Source: Zunongwangia sp. HGR-M22
Lineage (GTDB): Bacteria > Bacteroidota > Bacteroidia > Flavobacteriales > Flavobacteriaceae
NCBI RefSeq assembly: GCF_027594425.1
Contig: NZ_CP115159.1
Coordinates: forward strand, 62,001 to 126,000
Direction: 5' to 3'
Length of the DNA stretch: 64,000 nucleotides
The notes beneath the pieces are model-generated. The model ran no database searches. It saw nothing but the letters and a program-made list of their open reading frames with translations, and was not told the origin of the DNA. A program made the position numbers and the translations under genes. Below, piece after piece: positions 1 to 10,206 of the stretch. Within the stretch, counting starts at the first letter, position 1. Every line of letters starts with the position of its first letter.

Positions 1-1
1 T

Positions 2-886
2 CATATGATTGCCATATTCCAACAATGTACTACCTATGAACTGGTGGAATTGTTGAGTTCTAATTTCACCTCAAAGGCGATGGCCAATGCTTTTATCAAT
101 GGTGTGGAATCGGAACGCCAAACCGCAGCGGTTAAAAGTACTCTTTCTAATGCTTTTAAAAAGATTAGTACCCAACGGATCTTTATGGTGCTTTCTGAAG
201 ATGAGATTCCACTGGATATTAATAATGCAGAAAATCCGGGAGTGATCTCCGTAGTGAATAATCCAAAATTCGAATCAGCCTATTCTCCTATCATCGCCAC
301 TGTTATTCATAGCATCACCAAACAAATGAGTGTGCATGATCGTTTGGGTTCTTTTATTCTTATGGAAGAGGCTTCTACGATCCGACTACTGAATATGCAG
401 CGTATTCCGGCTACCTTAAGAAGCTATAATATTTCGACAGTTTATGTCATCCAGGATAAGATCCAGAATGATATCCTATACGGTAGGGAAGCAGGAAAAG
501 CCATTCTGAGTAATTTGTCTTACCAGTTCTTCGGAAAGGTGAACGATCCGGAAACCGCAAAATACTACGAAAGTTTTTTTGAGATCGTAAAGCGTAAAAG
601 TATTAGCGTAAGTAAAAGTGATAACCTGAATTTTGATACCCGAACTACCAAAAGTGAACGCGAAGTGGCTAAGATCAGGGCAGATCTTTTCTTTCGATTA
701 AAACCTGGACAGTTCGTAACTTTCTCAGACGGGAAAGATCGAAAGGTGAAATTCGCAGCTCCCCAATGGTCAAAAGAATTGCCTACGCCTAAACATGAAG
801 TGACACCGGAAGAACTGGAATCGAATTTTCAGAAAATATACCGGGAGGTGAAAACGATTATCGCCACAGAAATTCAGAAGAAATGA
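2..886 (+). CDS. Type IV coupling protein (VirD4/TraG-like), C-terminal part
   Basis: The frame is already open at the window edge, so this is the C-terminal part of a longer protein; the first visible Met (base 5) need not be the start. Such ATPases dock the relaxosome to the conjugative type IV secretion channel at the inner membrane. Counting from base 5, a Walker B-like hydrophobic strand ending LMEEAS lies at residues 119-124. It is followed by a segment (133-151) with RIPATLRS and VYVIQD, the arrangement seen in the TraG/TraD ATPase core (DE, then ATxRS and a Q-rich sensor strand). The N-terminal membrane segments and Walker A are outside the window. The stop overlaps the next start by 4 bp (ATGA), so the two genes are translationally coupled. 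Family assignment is by pattern; exact subfamily is not certain. Confidence 0.75.
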   Translation, partial: HMIAIFQQCTTYELVELLSSNFTSKAMANAFINGVESERQTAAVKSTLSNAFKKISTQRIFMVLSEDEIPLDINNAENPGVISVVNNPKFESAYSPIIATVIHSITKQMSVHDRLGSFILMEEASTIRLLNMQRIPATLRSYNISTVYVIQDKIQNDILYGREAGKAILSNLSYQFFGKVNDPETAKYYESFFEIVKRKSISVSKSDNLNFDTRTTKSEREVAKIRADLFFRLKPGQFVTFSDGKDRKVKFAAPQWSKELPTPKHEVTPEELESNFQKIYREVKTIIATEIQKK

Positions 887-1212
887 GTGAGGTAAATTAT
901 ATACGCCATCTTAATGCCGTGCTCCGGAGATTTGCAAGAGATGATCGCATCGCGGTATCACATCGTAGCCTCTATCTGGCCTTTTTTGAGCTGTGGAATC
1001 AAAAGCATTTTCCCAGGAATTTGATGGTCAATAGTCAGCAGGTGATGGGATTGGCTAAAATACGCTCCCGGACAACGTATCATAAGTTGGTTCGGGAGCT
1101 TAAACATTGGGGGTATCTCCAATACCATCCCTCTAGTAGTCCGAAAATAGGATCAGTAGTGTACATGTTCAGATTTGATACACTTCCTGATCAAAAATTG
1201 ACCAGGGAATGA
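883..1212 (+). CDS. Small winged-helix-like protein of the conjugative module
   Basis: This 109-residue basic protein overlaps the coupling-protein gene by 4 bp. The N-terminal part (about 1-50) is helical and resembles the start of replication or transfer-associated helix-turn-helix proteins of Bacteroidetes mobile elements. Residues about 45-90 (QQVMGLAKIRSRTTYHKLVR) look like a recognition-helix unit, followed by a wing-like beta segment (GSVVYMFRF). A DNA-binding role in transfer or regulation is inferred from shape and neighbours only. There is no signal peptide or membrane segment. It is the last gene of the visible transfer module; about 640 bp without genes follow. Confidence 0.55.
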   Translation: MSEVNYIRHLNAVLRRFARDDRIAVSHRSLYLAFFELWNQKHFPRNLMVNSQQVMGLAKIRSRTTYHKLVRELKHWGYLQYHPSSSPKIGSVVYMFRFDTLPDQKLTRE

Positions 1213-1296
1213 TCAAATTCTGGACAGCTGTTGTTCAAAAATTGGTCTCTTTTATTAAACTTTAATAATAAACAATAAATAAACCTTTTATAAACA

Positions 1297-1313
1297 TGTC
1301 CCATATATGGACA
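1297..1313. promoter_or_regulatory. Inverted repeat TGTCC-N7-GGACA, possible operator
   Basis: TGTCC and GGACA form a perfect 5-bp inverted repeat around CATATAT. A related copy with one arm altered lies at 1496-1512 (TGTCC-CATAGAT-GAACA). The size and symmetry fit a dimeric regulator site; no regulator can be assigned from the sequence. Confidence 0.35.
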
Positions 1314-1495
1314 GGCAGTGGACAAGTAGTGGTACTGTGCTATGAAATAGATATTGTTCAAAATCAATATTGCTCTAACTTCGATGAAGTAGTATGGGAG
1401 AATTATAAACTAATAAAACAATCCAAAACAGGAACTTTTTTATTTTTTTAAATTTTTTTTGCGGGTGAAATAAAACAGCTGAAACTTTAAAGCAG

Positions 1496-1512
1496 TGTCC
1501 CATAGATGAACA
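1496..1512. promoter_or_regulatory. Second, imperfect TGTCC-N7-GAACA site
   Basis: It shares the left arm and 6 of the 7 spacer bases with the site at 1297-1313, and the right arm differs at one base (GAACA for GGACA). The two sites are 199 bp apart (start to start) in the same orientation. Confidence 0.3.
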
Positions 1513-1849
1513 AGCTTAAGATAAGTAGGAATATCTAGTATTCAATTTCTAAAAGAAAATAATAGGCATTACTTAAGGAAAATTAAATACGCTTTAGAGC
1601 TTATCATAACATCAACTGCATTTGGAAATTAGAATTTGAAAACAATTTCGCTGAGAGAAGTATTGAAAAATTCGGAATATTAGTTAGTTCAATGGGGGAT
1701 ATTCTTAAAACTCAGAAATTTCAAGTTTTAAAACCACTGATACACATGAGTTTTTAGTAATATTGCCAAGCTTTTAATGTGAATAGATATTTAGGAATCA
1801 ACACTTAACACGATATTTGACAATATTTAAAACGCTTACTACCCCTACA

Positions 1850-2626
1850 ATGAAAGTCGTTATTATTGAAGATGAAGATTTAGCCGCAGATTCCTTAGAG
1901 AGTTTATTGTTGAAGTCAAAATATGACATTACAATTGCGGCCAGGTTAGAGAATATTAAACAGGCTAAAGAATGGTTTGCAAATCATTCATGTGATCTGA
2001 TTTTTAGTGATATTAGCCTTGGTGATGGAGAAAGTTTTGAAATATTCAATGCATTAAATATTAAAATCCCCATCATTTTTACCACTGCTTTTGATCATTT
2101 CGCGGTGCAGTCTTTCCAGTTTTTTGCTATTGATTACCTTCTTAAACCTTACAATAGACAGAAACTCGATAAAGCCCTGGAAAAATATATGAACTTTGTT
2201 GGAGATAAGAGGGAATCCGATAAAGTGGAGAGTTTATTGGAACGAATTCAAACAACTTTGCCGGATTTTCAATCCCCGAAAATTCAAAATCGTTTCCTGG
2301 TTTCTCAGGGTGAAGAATTAATATCGATTAAAAGCGAAGAAATTGCCTATTTTATGGCAGAAAATAAATCTCTATTTCTGTTTACAAGGGAGCATCAAGT
2401 TTATCTTTATGATAGTACGATTTCAAATTTAGAAGATAAACTGGCGCCAAAAGAATTTTTTAAGATCAACAGGAAATTTATTATTAGTCATAACGCCATT
2501 AAATCAATTGTGAAATACAGTCAAAATCGACTGAAAATTGAATTAAACCCATCTCCCGGTAGTAATGACCCTATTTTAATAAGCTCAATGAATATCAACG
2601 CTTTTAAAGAGTGGTTAAATCATTAA
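1850..2626 (+). CDS. LytTR-family response regulator
   Basis: A 258-residue cytoplasmic regulator. The receiver domain (about 1-120) has the acidic pair in IIEDED, phosphoacceptor Asp54 in IFSDISLGD, the conserved Thr in TTAF and the Lys in LLKPY. A LytTR DNA-binding domain fills about 155-258, including FFKINRKFIIS. An upstream in-frame TTG at 1817 would add 11 residues that do not fit a receiver domain, so the ATG at 1850 is chosen. One base separates its stop from the kinase start, so the two form a two-gene operon. It presumably controls nearby cargo, the metalloprotease/SusCD genes being the nearest candidates. Confidence 0.9.
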   Translation: MKVVIIEDEDLAADSLESLLLKSKYDITIAARLENIKQAKEWFANHSCDLIFSDISLGDGESFEIFNALNIKIPIIFTTAFDHFAVQSFQFFAIDYLLKPYNRQKLDKALEKYMNFVGDKRESDKVESLLERIQTTLPDFQSPKIQNRFLVSQGEELISIKSEEIAYFMAENKSLFLFTREHQVYLYDSTISNLEDKLAPKEFFKINRKFIISHNAIKSIVKYSQNRLKIELNPSPGSNDPILISSMNINAFKEWLNH

Positions 2627-2627
2627 A

Positions 2628-4229
2628 ATGGAACTTATTAATTATTTAAGACGCTTTAGAAAACATCAAAAGTATTTCTATCTAAGCGTTCTGATTATTA
2701 TAGCATTTTTTATAGGAAGCTCTTTAATTACCCCAAAAATAACTTCTGTGGCTTCCGATCTGATGGAAGATGTAAGACTGGCAGACCTGTATTCTAAAAA
2801 GAATAATATAGCTTCGGAGTTTTTACAATTGAACAGTTTTTTAAACTATTCCAAAAATATTATTGAAGACTCTTCAGATGTTCCTCTAAGTAGCTTAATC
2901 AACAAACTGCATTTTGTAAGTGATTTAGCTTTATCGAACGCGGTAAATACCAGTAGTTATATATATACCATCACGCCGGACGGGATTCAAAAAACGGAAC
3001 ATTTAAGACCAGATGAAAAACTCGGTGAGGAGTCGGTTCCGTACAAAAAAATATTGTTACAAGCTCCTAAAGGAACTTTAGATACCATAATCAATACTGG
3101 TGACAAAGTGCTTAACCGTAAGGCGTATGTTTTTCAGAGAAATAAAGATACAACTATCATTGTTGGATATGATGTTGACTTAAAGGCCTTTTGGAAATAT
3201 TACTCAGAAAAATATCAGGGACGTACTTCCTATACCAGCGTTTTTAATAAAAATGGGATATGTCTGCTGCATCCCGAAGTTGAAAATATTGGAATCAAAA
3301 TACCCTCGTATTTTGATTCCTTTGCTATTTCAGACATCTTTAACCAGCCTGATAGCGAGGTGCTGATAGATAATGGATTTTCGCAATATCTAGGATTGGA
3401 CATCGTACGCTATTTTGACGAAGTGATTATTGGGGATCAGGCCTTGATCGTGGTCGCTAATTTTATGTACTTCGATCTTCAGGATACAACCGGGGAAATA
3501 CAGCAGTATTTTTCCTGGATTAGCTTTTTAGCTTTTATTACTTTCATATTGCTTTTGCTTATTGCTAGGTTTCAATTGAAAAAAGAGTATAGAGAGAATT
3601 TACGGGTGCTAAAAGAAAAAGAACATTTGGCTACCGCAAACGAAAACTATCAACGGGAAAATGCGCTATTGCAGCTTAGTCAGCTCAAAAAGAAGATTAA
3701 CCCACATTTTCTCTTTAATACGCTGAACTCATTGCATTACCTTATTGAGACCAAACCAAACCTTTCTCAGAAATTCGTACTGCAACTTGCTGATGTTTAT
3801 CGCTATTTATTGGAGAATAGAGATGATAATCTAACCAGCCTGAAGAAGGAATTAGCTTTTTTGAAACAGTATATTTTTCTACATAAAATTCGATTTAAAA
3901 ATAGTTTGAATATTAAGATTTCAGATCATAGCGGTGATGATCTGATTTTATATAAAAAAATTCCCGTACTAGCTTTGGAGACCTTAGTGGAAAATGCAAT
4001 AAAGCATAATGAAATCACAAAAAATAAGCCTTTAGATATAGAAGTTGAAATTCATGCCACACATGTAATAGTAGCTAATAGCTATACACCTAAAAAGAAA
4101 AAAAATATTGAAGGTCATAAAATTGGCTTAACTTATTTAAAGAATATTTATAATTATTACGAAGTTGATAGCTTTAAAACAAAAATTGTAGAAGATAAAT
4201 TTATTTGCATACTTCCTCTGTTATCCTAA
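2628..4229 (+). CDS. LytS-type sensor histidine kinase
   Basis: A 533-residue inner-membrane kinase. It has a membrane segment near residues 17-36, a large extracytoplasmic sensor region (about 40-290, with Cache/PDC-like alternation), and a second membrane segment near 293-312. A short coiled coil leads into the His_kinase module with His360 in NPHFLFNTLNSL. The ATPase half has the N box in LETLVENAIKHNE; the glycine box is short (GHKIGLTYLKN), as is usual in LytS-type kinases. It lies one base after the LytTR regulator, its obvious partner. The ligand cannot be read from the sequence. A 95-bp gap separates it from the metalloprotease gene. Confidence 0.88.
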   Translation: MELINYLRRFRKHQKYFYLSVLIIIAFFIGSSLITPKITSVASDLMEDVRLADLYSKKNNIASEFLQLNSFLNYSKNIIEDSSDVPLSSLINKLHFVSDLALSNAVNTSSYIYTITPDGIQKTEHLRPDEKLGEESVPYKKILLQAPKGTLDTIINTGDKVLNRKAYVFQRNKDTTIIVGYDVDLKAFWKYYSEKYQGRTSYTSVFNKNGICLLHPEVENIGIKIPSYFDSFAISDIFNQPDSEVLIDNGFSQYLGLDIVRYFDEVIIGDQALIVVANFMYFDLQDTTGEIQQYFSWISFLAFITFILLLLIARFQLKKEYRENLRVLKEKEHLATANENYQRENALLQLSQLKKKINPHFLFNTLNSLHYLIETKPNLSQKFVLQLADVYRYLLENRDDNLTSLKKELAFLKQYIFLHKIRFKNSLNIKISDHSGDDLILYKKIPVLALETLVENAIKHNEITKNKPLDIEVEIHATHVIVANSYTPKKKKNIEGHKIGLTYLKNIYNYYEVDSFKTKIVEDKFICILPLLS

Positions 4230-4324
4230 TACTAAACTTCACTCCTTTTTTTTAAGAGTTCACTCCATTTGGTTTTTATTAACACTTAAGCAAATAGATA
4301 TTTAAACTTTAAATAATCTATTTC

Positions 4325-6889
4325 ATGAAAAAATTCTTATTGAATTTAAACATTCATCAATGGGCGGTAATTACACTGGTAGCTTTTTTAAGTACCGGAA
4401 TAAGAGCTCATGCGCAGGAAGAAAAAAAGGAAAATAAGGAGAAAAAAGAGATTAAAGAAACTAGTGAAGATTCCACAAAGCTGGATAGTGATGAACTTAA
4501 TTATCAGAAGTTTCTTAAGGAAGGAAAGCAACGAAAAGGATTATTTAATATATATACTATAGAAGATGAGTATTATTTTGAAATACCTGATAGCTTAATG
4601 TCCCAGGATTTACTCATTGTAAATAAAATCTCCAGTGTTCCTTATGCTTTAAATGGTCACGGACTTAATAAAGGGATGGCTTTTGAAACCAAACTGGTTA
4701 GATTTTATAAAGATACTACCCGAAATAAAGTCTGGGTCAAAACTATAAACCCTAGAGTGCAATCGCCAAAGAATGCCGCAATAAGCTTATCGGTTAAAGA
4801 TAACTTCAGTGAGTCCATCATTGAGGAGTTCGATATAACCACACAAAATACGGATTCAACCTCCAGTATTTTTAAAGTCAATAAAATTTTTAGTGGAAAA
4901 GAAAAAAGTTTTAGTGATGTCCTGGCAAATACCGGTCTGGGCGGAAGTATTAAAACGAATTTATCCCTTATCGAAACAGTCAAGACTTTTCCAAAAAATA
5001 TCGTTGCGAAATCTTTACTTACAACCTCGGTTAGTGAAGGTGGTGGTCCCGCTTTACCACTTTCTATAGGAGTTACAACAAATATTGTATTGCTGCCGAA
5101 AGAAGTGATGAAACCTCGATTCGGAGATAAGCGAATTGGATATTTTTCCACCCCAATGGAATATTTTTCCGATACGCAACAGGAAGTAGAATCCAGAAAG
5201 CTTATTACCCGATGGCGATTGGAACCCAGGGAGGAAGATATACAGAAGTATAAGCAAGGGATTCTTGTAGAACCTAAAAAGCCTATCGTTTACTATGTAG
5301 ATCCTTCTACTCCAAAACAATGGGTTCCCTTCATTGAGCAAGGTGTTTTGGACTGGAATGTAGCTTTTGAAGAAGCCGGGTTTAAAAATGCCGTTCAGGT
5401 GAAAATCCCTTCTGCAGAAGATAAAGACTTCGATATTGATGATGTGCGGTATTCCGTGATTACCTATGCGGCTTCTGAACAGCAAAATGCTATGGGACCT
5501 TCAGTAGTTGATCCCAGAAGTGGAGAAATTTTAGAGTCTGATATTATTTGGTGGCATAACCTGATGAAAGGACTTCATTCCTGGATTCGTGTACAGACTG
5601 GAGTGATCGATGCTGCGGCCAGGGCAAATACTTTTTCAGAAAAACATATGGGAGAAGCGATACGCTTTGTTTCTTCTCATGAGGTAGGACATACCTTTGG
5701 TCTTAAACATAATATGGGGGCTTCTTATAGTTATCCGGTAGATTCATTACGATCTAAAAGTTTTACCTCAAGAATGGGAGGGACAGCTCCTTCCATTATG
5801 GATTATGCACGTTTTAATTATGTAGCACAACCGGAGGATAGTGTCGTAGATATAACTCCTAAGATCGGAGTCTATGATAAGTATGCAATTGATTGGGGGT
5901 ATAGATGGACAGGAACCGAAACAGCACATAAAGAATTGGCTCTTACCAATAAATGGATCCGTAAACATGAAAATGACCCGTTGTATTTCTATGGAGCCCA
6001 ACAAATGAGTATTGTTGATCCAAGATCACAAAGTGAAGATCTTGGTGATAATGCTGTAAAAGCTAGTGAATATGGGCTTAAAAATCTTAAACGGATAATG
6101 CCTAATATTCTGGAATGGACAAGAGAAGAGGGACAGGATTATTATAAAGCTTCGAAATTATATAAGGCAGTCATAGATCAATGGGAACTTTATAATAAAC
6201 ATGTAATGGCAAATATTGGTGGTATCTATCTCAATAATACCGTATATGGGGATGGAAAGGAAGCTTATCAGCCGGTACCTGCCCAACTACAAAAAGAAGC
6301 ACTGCAATATTTGGTAGAAAATGCCATACTTCCTCAGGAATGGTTATTTACACCTGATATGATTGATAAAGTATTTGCGGTGAGGGACGCGCCTGATGGA
6401 GAACGTTATTATTCGCCCGTTTCCATGCAGCGTATCTATCAGACCAATATGATCTACGCGTTGTTGAAAACAGATCGGTTGATGAGAATCACGGAAAATG
6501 AAATTCTTGCGAAGAAGGAAACAGAGGTGTTTACCGAGGAGTATCTCTTTAATCAGCTTTTTGAAGCCATTTTCAAAAAAACAGCAAGAAATAAAGAGCT
6601 GAATAGATTCGATAGAATGACCCAGAAGAATTATGTGGATGTACTAACAGTTGATCGAAATGAACTGCTGAAGAAAACAAAAGAAAACACAGTTTCAAAG
6701 GATTCTAGAAATTTTAAAAATGTTCATTTCTCCTATATACCAAGGGTATCTGATGCCAGTACCAGTAAAAGATATGCCCTTGAAAAAATACTAAAGCTCC
6801 TTAAAAAGAAAAAAAATAAGGGAGATGAAATAACTAAAGCACACTATAGGGATTTAATATCTCGAATAGAATACAATCTTAATAATTAG
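4325..6889 (+). CDS. Secreted zinc metalloprotease, HExxHxxGxxH type
   Basis: An 854-residue exported protein. A signal peptide (about 1-31, ending AHAQ) is followed by a Lys/Glu-rich linker. The N-terminal half resembles the DUF5117/DUF5118 region of large Bacteroidetes zinc-dependent metalloproteases. The metzincin-like motif HEVGHTFGLKH lies at residues 452-462, with His452, His456 and His462 as zinc ligands and Glu453 as catalytic base. A downstream Met in SIMDYARFNYVA could serve as the Met-turn. The end is Lys-rich. The SusC gene starts 3 bp after its stop, so protease, SusC and SusD look co-transcribed. I infer that they digest and import a protein or peptide substrate. Confidence 0.88.
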   Translation: MKKFLLNLNIHQWAVITLVAFLSTGIRAHAQEEKKENKEKKEIKETSEDSTKLDSDELNYQKFLKEGKQRKGLFNIYTIEDEYYFEIPDSLMSQDLLIVNKISSVPYALNGHGLNKGMAFETKLVRFYKDTTRNKVWVKTINPRVQSPKNAAISLSVKDNFSESIIEEFDITTQNTDSTSSIFKVNKIFSGKEKSFSDVLANTGLGGSIKTNLSLIETVKTFPKNIVAKSLLTTSVSEGGGPALPLSIGVTTNIVLLPKEVMKPRFGDKRIGYFSTPMEYFSDTQQEVESRKLITRWRLEPREEDIQKYKQGILVEPKKPIVYYVDPSTPKQWVPFIEQGVLDWNVAFEEAGFKNAVQVKIPSAEDKDFDIDDVRYSVITYAASEQQNAMGPSVVDPRSGEILESDIIWWHNLMKGLHSWIRVQTGVIDAAARANTFSEKHMGEAIRFVSSHEVGHTFGLKHNMGASYSYPVDSLRSKSFTSRMGGTAPSIMDYARFNYVAQPEDSVVDITPKIGVYDKYAIDWGYRWTGTETAHKELALTNKWIRKHENDPLYFYGAQQMSIVDPRSQSEDLGDNAVKASEYGLKNLKRIMPNILEWTREEGQDYYKASKLYKAVIDQWELYNKHVMANIGGIYLNNTVYGDGKEAYQPVPAQLQKEALQYLVENAILPQEWLFTPDMIDKVFAVRDAPDGERYYSPVSMQRIYQTNMIYALLKTDRLMRITENEILAKKETEVFTEEYLFNQLFEAIFKKTARNKELNRFDRMTQKNYVDVLTVDRNELLKKTKENTVSKDSRNFKNVHFSYIPRVSDASTSKRYALEKILKLLKKKKNKGDEITKAHYRDLISRIEYNLNN

Positions 6890-6892
6890 AAA

Positions 6893-9800
6893 ATGAAAAG
6901 ATTAATCTACTTGTTAATATTTATGCCATTGGCACTTATGGCTCAGGATCAGGTTCTGGTTTCTGGTACCGTAGTGGGAGATAAAGATGGAATGCCGGTT
7001 GTCGGAGCTTCTGTCTATGTTTCCTCCTCTATGATTGGCAATCAAACGGACGAGAAAGGTATTCTTCAGGGAGCCATGCTGGGGACGACCACCGATTTTG
7101 ATGGAAATTTTGAACTGAGGGTCGATCCTAATATTAAATCTCTGGTGATTTCATATATGGGGTTTGAATCTAAAACTATTCAACTTGGGAATAATACCCA
7201 AAACTTAAAGATTAACCTAAAGGAAAGTTCAGAGAATCTTGATGAGGTGATTATTACGGGATATCAGAAAATTGAAAAACGGAAGGCGACATCGTCTTAT
7301 GCGAAAATTGATGTATCTGAGATTGAGCAAGCGGGGGTAGCGACTGTGGATCAAATGTTAACCGGACAATTACCAGGGGTGATGGTACAGCCTACAACAG
7401 GTGCTCCGGGTGCTCCTTCAAAAATATCTATACGTGGTATCGCCACTTTAAATGGTTCGTCAGATCCGTTATGGGTGCTTGACGGAATTCCATTGCAGGG
7501 TGATGATATCCCGGAAGATTTTAGAGATAAAGATAATATTGACAATCTTCAATCTTCGCCTATCGCCGGACTGAATCCGGGAGATATAGAAAGCCTAACT
7601 GTTTTGAAAGATGCCTCGGCTACTTCCATTTATGGAGCCCGTGCAGCAAATGGTGTAATTGTCATTACCAGTAAGAAAGGTAAGAAGGGAGCCATGCGAA
7701 TTAATACCAATGCCAATGTATTTGTTACGCAGCGACCGGATTTCAGTAAACTGAATTTAATGGATTCTTCTCAAAAAGTAGATTTTGAACTGTACCTGGC
7801 TGGAAGATCGGATCTTACTTATCAGCAAAACAGGGGAGCGGTTGCCCGAATTTTAAATAATTATAATCAGTACGATATTTTTCAGGATAATGGGTTTGAC
7901 GCCATTTCCTCAGCAGCTCAAAACGCCATTAACGAGCTTAGAAATGTGAATACCAACTGGGGAAAGGAGTTATACCAAATGGCCGTAAATCAGCAATATA
8001 CACTTAGTATCTCTGGAGGTAGTGAAAATAATGATTATTACTTCTCTGCAGGTCTTTTTGATGAACAGGGAACAACCATTGGTACTGGCCAAAAGCGTTT
8101 TAATATAACTCTTAAAGATAATTTTTCGATTACCGATAAATTAAAGGTTGGGGTGGCTTTATTTGGAAGCCAAAACAGAACCTCTTCTTATATCACAGGG
8201 GCTGATGCCTATACAAACCCGGCATATTACGCCAGACATGCAAATCCATATCTTCAATTAACCGATGCGAATGGAAACTATGTTTATGATCCCGATCTGG
8301 TAGAGCGCTCAGATCTAAATCTTAATTATAATGTTATTGAAGAAAGAAGAAATACAGATCATGAGTATAAAGCGAATTCTTTAAAATCAATTTTTAATAT
8401 TGATTATGATTTTAATGATGATTTGAAGTTTTCTACCCAATTAGGTCTTCAGTTGGATTTTAATAGTACGGAGAAATTCAGTAACAGAAACAGTTATTAT
8501 ACCAGAAAATATCGTCAAAGATCACAATACAGTGTAACTGGAGGCTATGATTATTTTATGCCTGAAGGTGGGATAATCCAAAATTGGAACGCCGATGTGT
8601 TTCAGTATAACTGGAAAACAACCGCTAATTATAACACTACTTTTAATAAAAGGCATGAGCTGGATCTGATGTTGGGAACCGAGTTCAGACAAAACAAGAA
8701 TACTGAAATTCATACAAAAGGATTCGGTTTTAATTCCAATACGCTCACTACCATTCCAATTACTAATGAATTGGCTTTGGAGAATTCGTTATTTGATACC
8801 TATAAAAAGACCTATAATGAGAATGTGTTTGCATCATTCTATGGAACTGCATCGTATACCCTGGACAGAAAATATACCGTGTTTGGGAGTTTAAGATATG
8901 ATGGCTCTAACTTATTTGGTGTAAATCCTAAATATAGATACCTCCCAATATGGTCTTTTGCGGGTTCATGGAATTTAGATAAGGAGGATTTTATGGCAAA
9001 TATTCCTGCCATAGATGTATTTAAACTTAGAGCTTCTTACGGGGTGCAGGGAAATATCGATAAATCTACTTCTCCTTTTGTTGTTGGTATATATGATAAT
9101 GTCTCGATACTTCCGGGAACCAATGAAGAAGTTATACGAGCAACCAATGCACCTAACCCTAACCTGAGATGGGAAAAAACTACTTCGTCTAACATCGGTT
9201 TTGATATGAGCTTGTTTAATAATCGTGTTTTTCTTACCGGAGATTATTACTCCAGAAAAAGTACAGATCTAATAGGTTTACGATCGATTCCACTGGAGAA
9301 CGGTTATAACTTTATAAGTACAAACTGGGCTACGGTAAGTAATAAGGGATATGAATTATCAATTAATACCACCAATATCAACACCCCGAACTTTAGATGG
9401 ACAAGTGGATTAAATATTTCCCATAATAAAAGCGTGGTTGAAGATATTGAAATACCGGAAAATAACCTGAAACCTTCTTTAAAAGGCTATAGTGTGAATG
9501 CTATTTTTGCGCTTAAAACAGCCGGATTGGATAGTAATGGACTACCGTTATTCTGGCAAAACGGAAGAAAAGTAACTGCGGTAGAGTTTTATAATCTGGA
9601 AGAAGGAGTAGATGGAAGTCAGTTATCACGAGAGGATCACAGAAACTTATATACCTATGCGGGTGATGGGATGCCAAAGTTTACCGGTGGTTTTAGAAAT
9701 ACCTTTGCATACAAACAATTTGATCTTCGGGTTTTAACCAACTTTAATATTAAACAAACCGTAAGAGCCGAGCCAACCTACAACCCTACTCAGGCTCAGC

Positions 9801-10186
9801 CGGGTTCTAATTATAATACGGATATTTTAAAAGCCGGTACAGGAAAGTATCCTGCGCTAATTGGTGCTAATTCTCCAGGCTTCAATACCAATCTCCTGTA
9901 TAGTTGGTACAATACCTACGATGCCGGAAATACCTATCGGGATTTGGATATATGGCTTAAGGATATTTCCTATATACGAATTAGTAGTATTCGTTTAAGC
10001 TATGCGCTACCTAAAAAGCAACTGGAAAGACTGAGAATTTCAGGTTTAAATTTTAATCTGGAAGCCCGAAACATGTTTGTGATCGGAACCGATTACGACG
10101 GGTACTTTGATCCTGAAACTTATGGCAGCTTATACGCACAACCTATTCCGAAAATTATCTCGGCAGGATTTAATCTCTCTTTATAA
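6893..10186 (+). CDS. SusC/RagA-type TonB-dependent outer-membrane receptor
   Basis: A 1097-residue outer-membrane importer. It has a signal peptide (about 1-17, ending LMAQ), then a CarboxypepD_reg-like domain (about 22-110) carrying an insertion of roughly 20 residues before GTTTDFDGNF. The plug domain (about 115-260) includes the SusC-typical LKDASATSIYGARAANGV. A beta-barrel follows to the C-terminus, ending in the aromatic/hydrophobic strand AGFNLSL. Family members form a lidded barrel with a SusD lipoprotein; that partner starts 20 bp downstream. Coupling to the metalloprotease upstream (3-bp gap) suggests a peptide rather than a glycan substrate; that part is inference. Confidence 0.95.
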   Translation: MKRLIYLLIFMPLALMAQDQVLVSGTVVGDKDGMPVVGASVYVSSSMIGNQTDEKGILQGAMLGTTTDFDGNFELRVDPNIKSLVISYMGFESKTIQLGNNTQNLKINLKESSENLDEVIITGYQKIEKRKATSSYAKIDVSEIEQAGVATVDQMLTGQLPGVMVQPTTGAPGAPSKISIRGIATLNGSSDPLWVLDGIPLQGDDIPEDFRDKDNIDNLQSSPIAGLNPGDIESLTVLKDASATSIYGARAANGVIVITSKKGKKGAMRINTNANVFVTQRPDFSKLNLMDSSQKVDFELYLAGRSDLTYQQNRGAVARILNNYNQYDIFQDNGFDAISSAAQNAINELRNVNTNWGKELYQMAVNQQYTLSISGGSENNDYYFSAGLFDEQGTTIGTGQKRFNITLKDNFSITDKLKVGVALFGSQNRTSSYITGADAYTNPAYYARHANPYLQLTDANGNYVYDPDLVERSDLNLNYNVIEERRNTDHEYKANSLKSIFNIDYDFNDDLKFSTQLGLQLDFNSTEKFSNRNSYYTRKYRQRSQYSVTGGYDYFMPEGGIIQNWNADVFQYNWKTTANYNTTFNKRHELDLMLGTEFRQNKNTEIHTKGFGFNSNTLTTIPITNELALENSLFDTYKKTYNENVFASFYGTASYTLDRKYTVFGSLRYDGSNLFGVNPKYRYLPIWSFAGSWNLDKEDFMANIPAIDVFKLRASYGVQGNIDKSTSPFVVGIYDNVSILPGTNEEVIRATNAPNPNLRWEKTTSSNIGFDMSLFNNRVFLTGDYYSRKSTDLIGLRSIPLENGYNFISTNWATVSNKGYELSINTTNINTPNFRWTSGLNISHNKSVVEDIEIPENNLKPSLKGYSVNAIFALKTAGLDSNGLPLFWQNGRKVTAVEFYNLEEGVDGSQLSREDHRNLYTYAGDGMPKFTGGFRNTFAYKQFDLRVLTNFNIKQTVRAEPTYNPTQAQPGSNYNTDILKAGTGKYPALIGANSPGFNTNLLYSWYNTYDAGNTYRDLDIWLKDISYIRISSIRLSYALPKKQLERLRISGLNFNLEARNMFVIGTDYDGYFDPETYGSLYAQPIPKIISAGFNLSL

Positions 10187-10206
10187 TACTGATTATAAAA
10201 CGTACT

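Larger units (their letters stand above)
1213..1849. other. Gene-free AT-rich stretch with two related palindromes
   Basis: I see no credible coding region here. It contains two related 17-bp sites (1297-1313 and 1496-1512, listed separately), a run of A/T near 1436-1462, and the presumed promoter of the LytTR operon near its right end. It separates the transfer module from the cargo genes. Confidence 0.6.

Noticed and set aside
4705-6004. Several open frames on the minus strand inside the metalloprotease gene
   Set aside because: They lie fully within a well-supported plus-strand gene, have no recognisable motifs and look like mirror frames.
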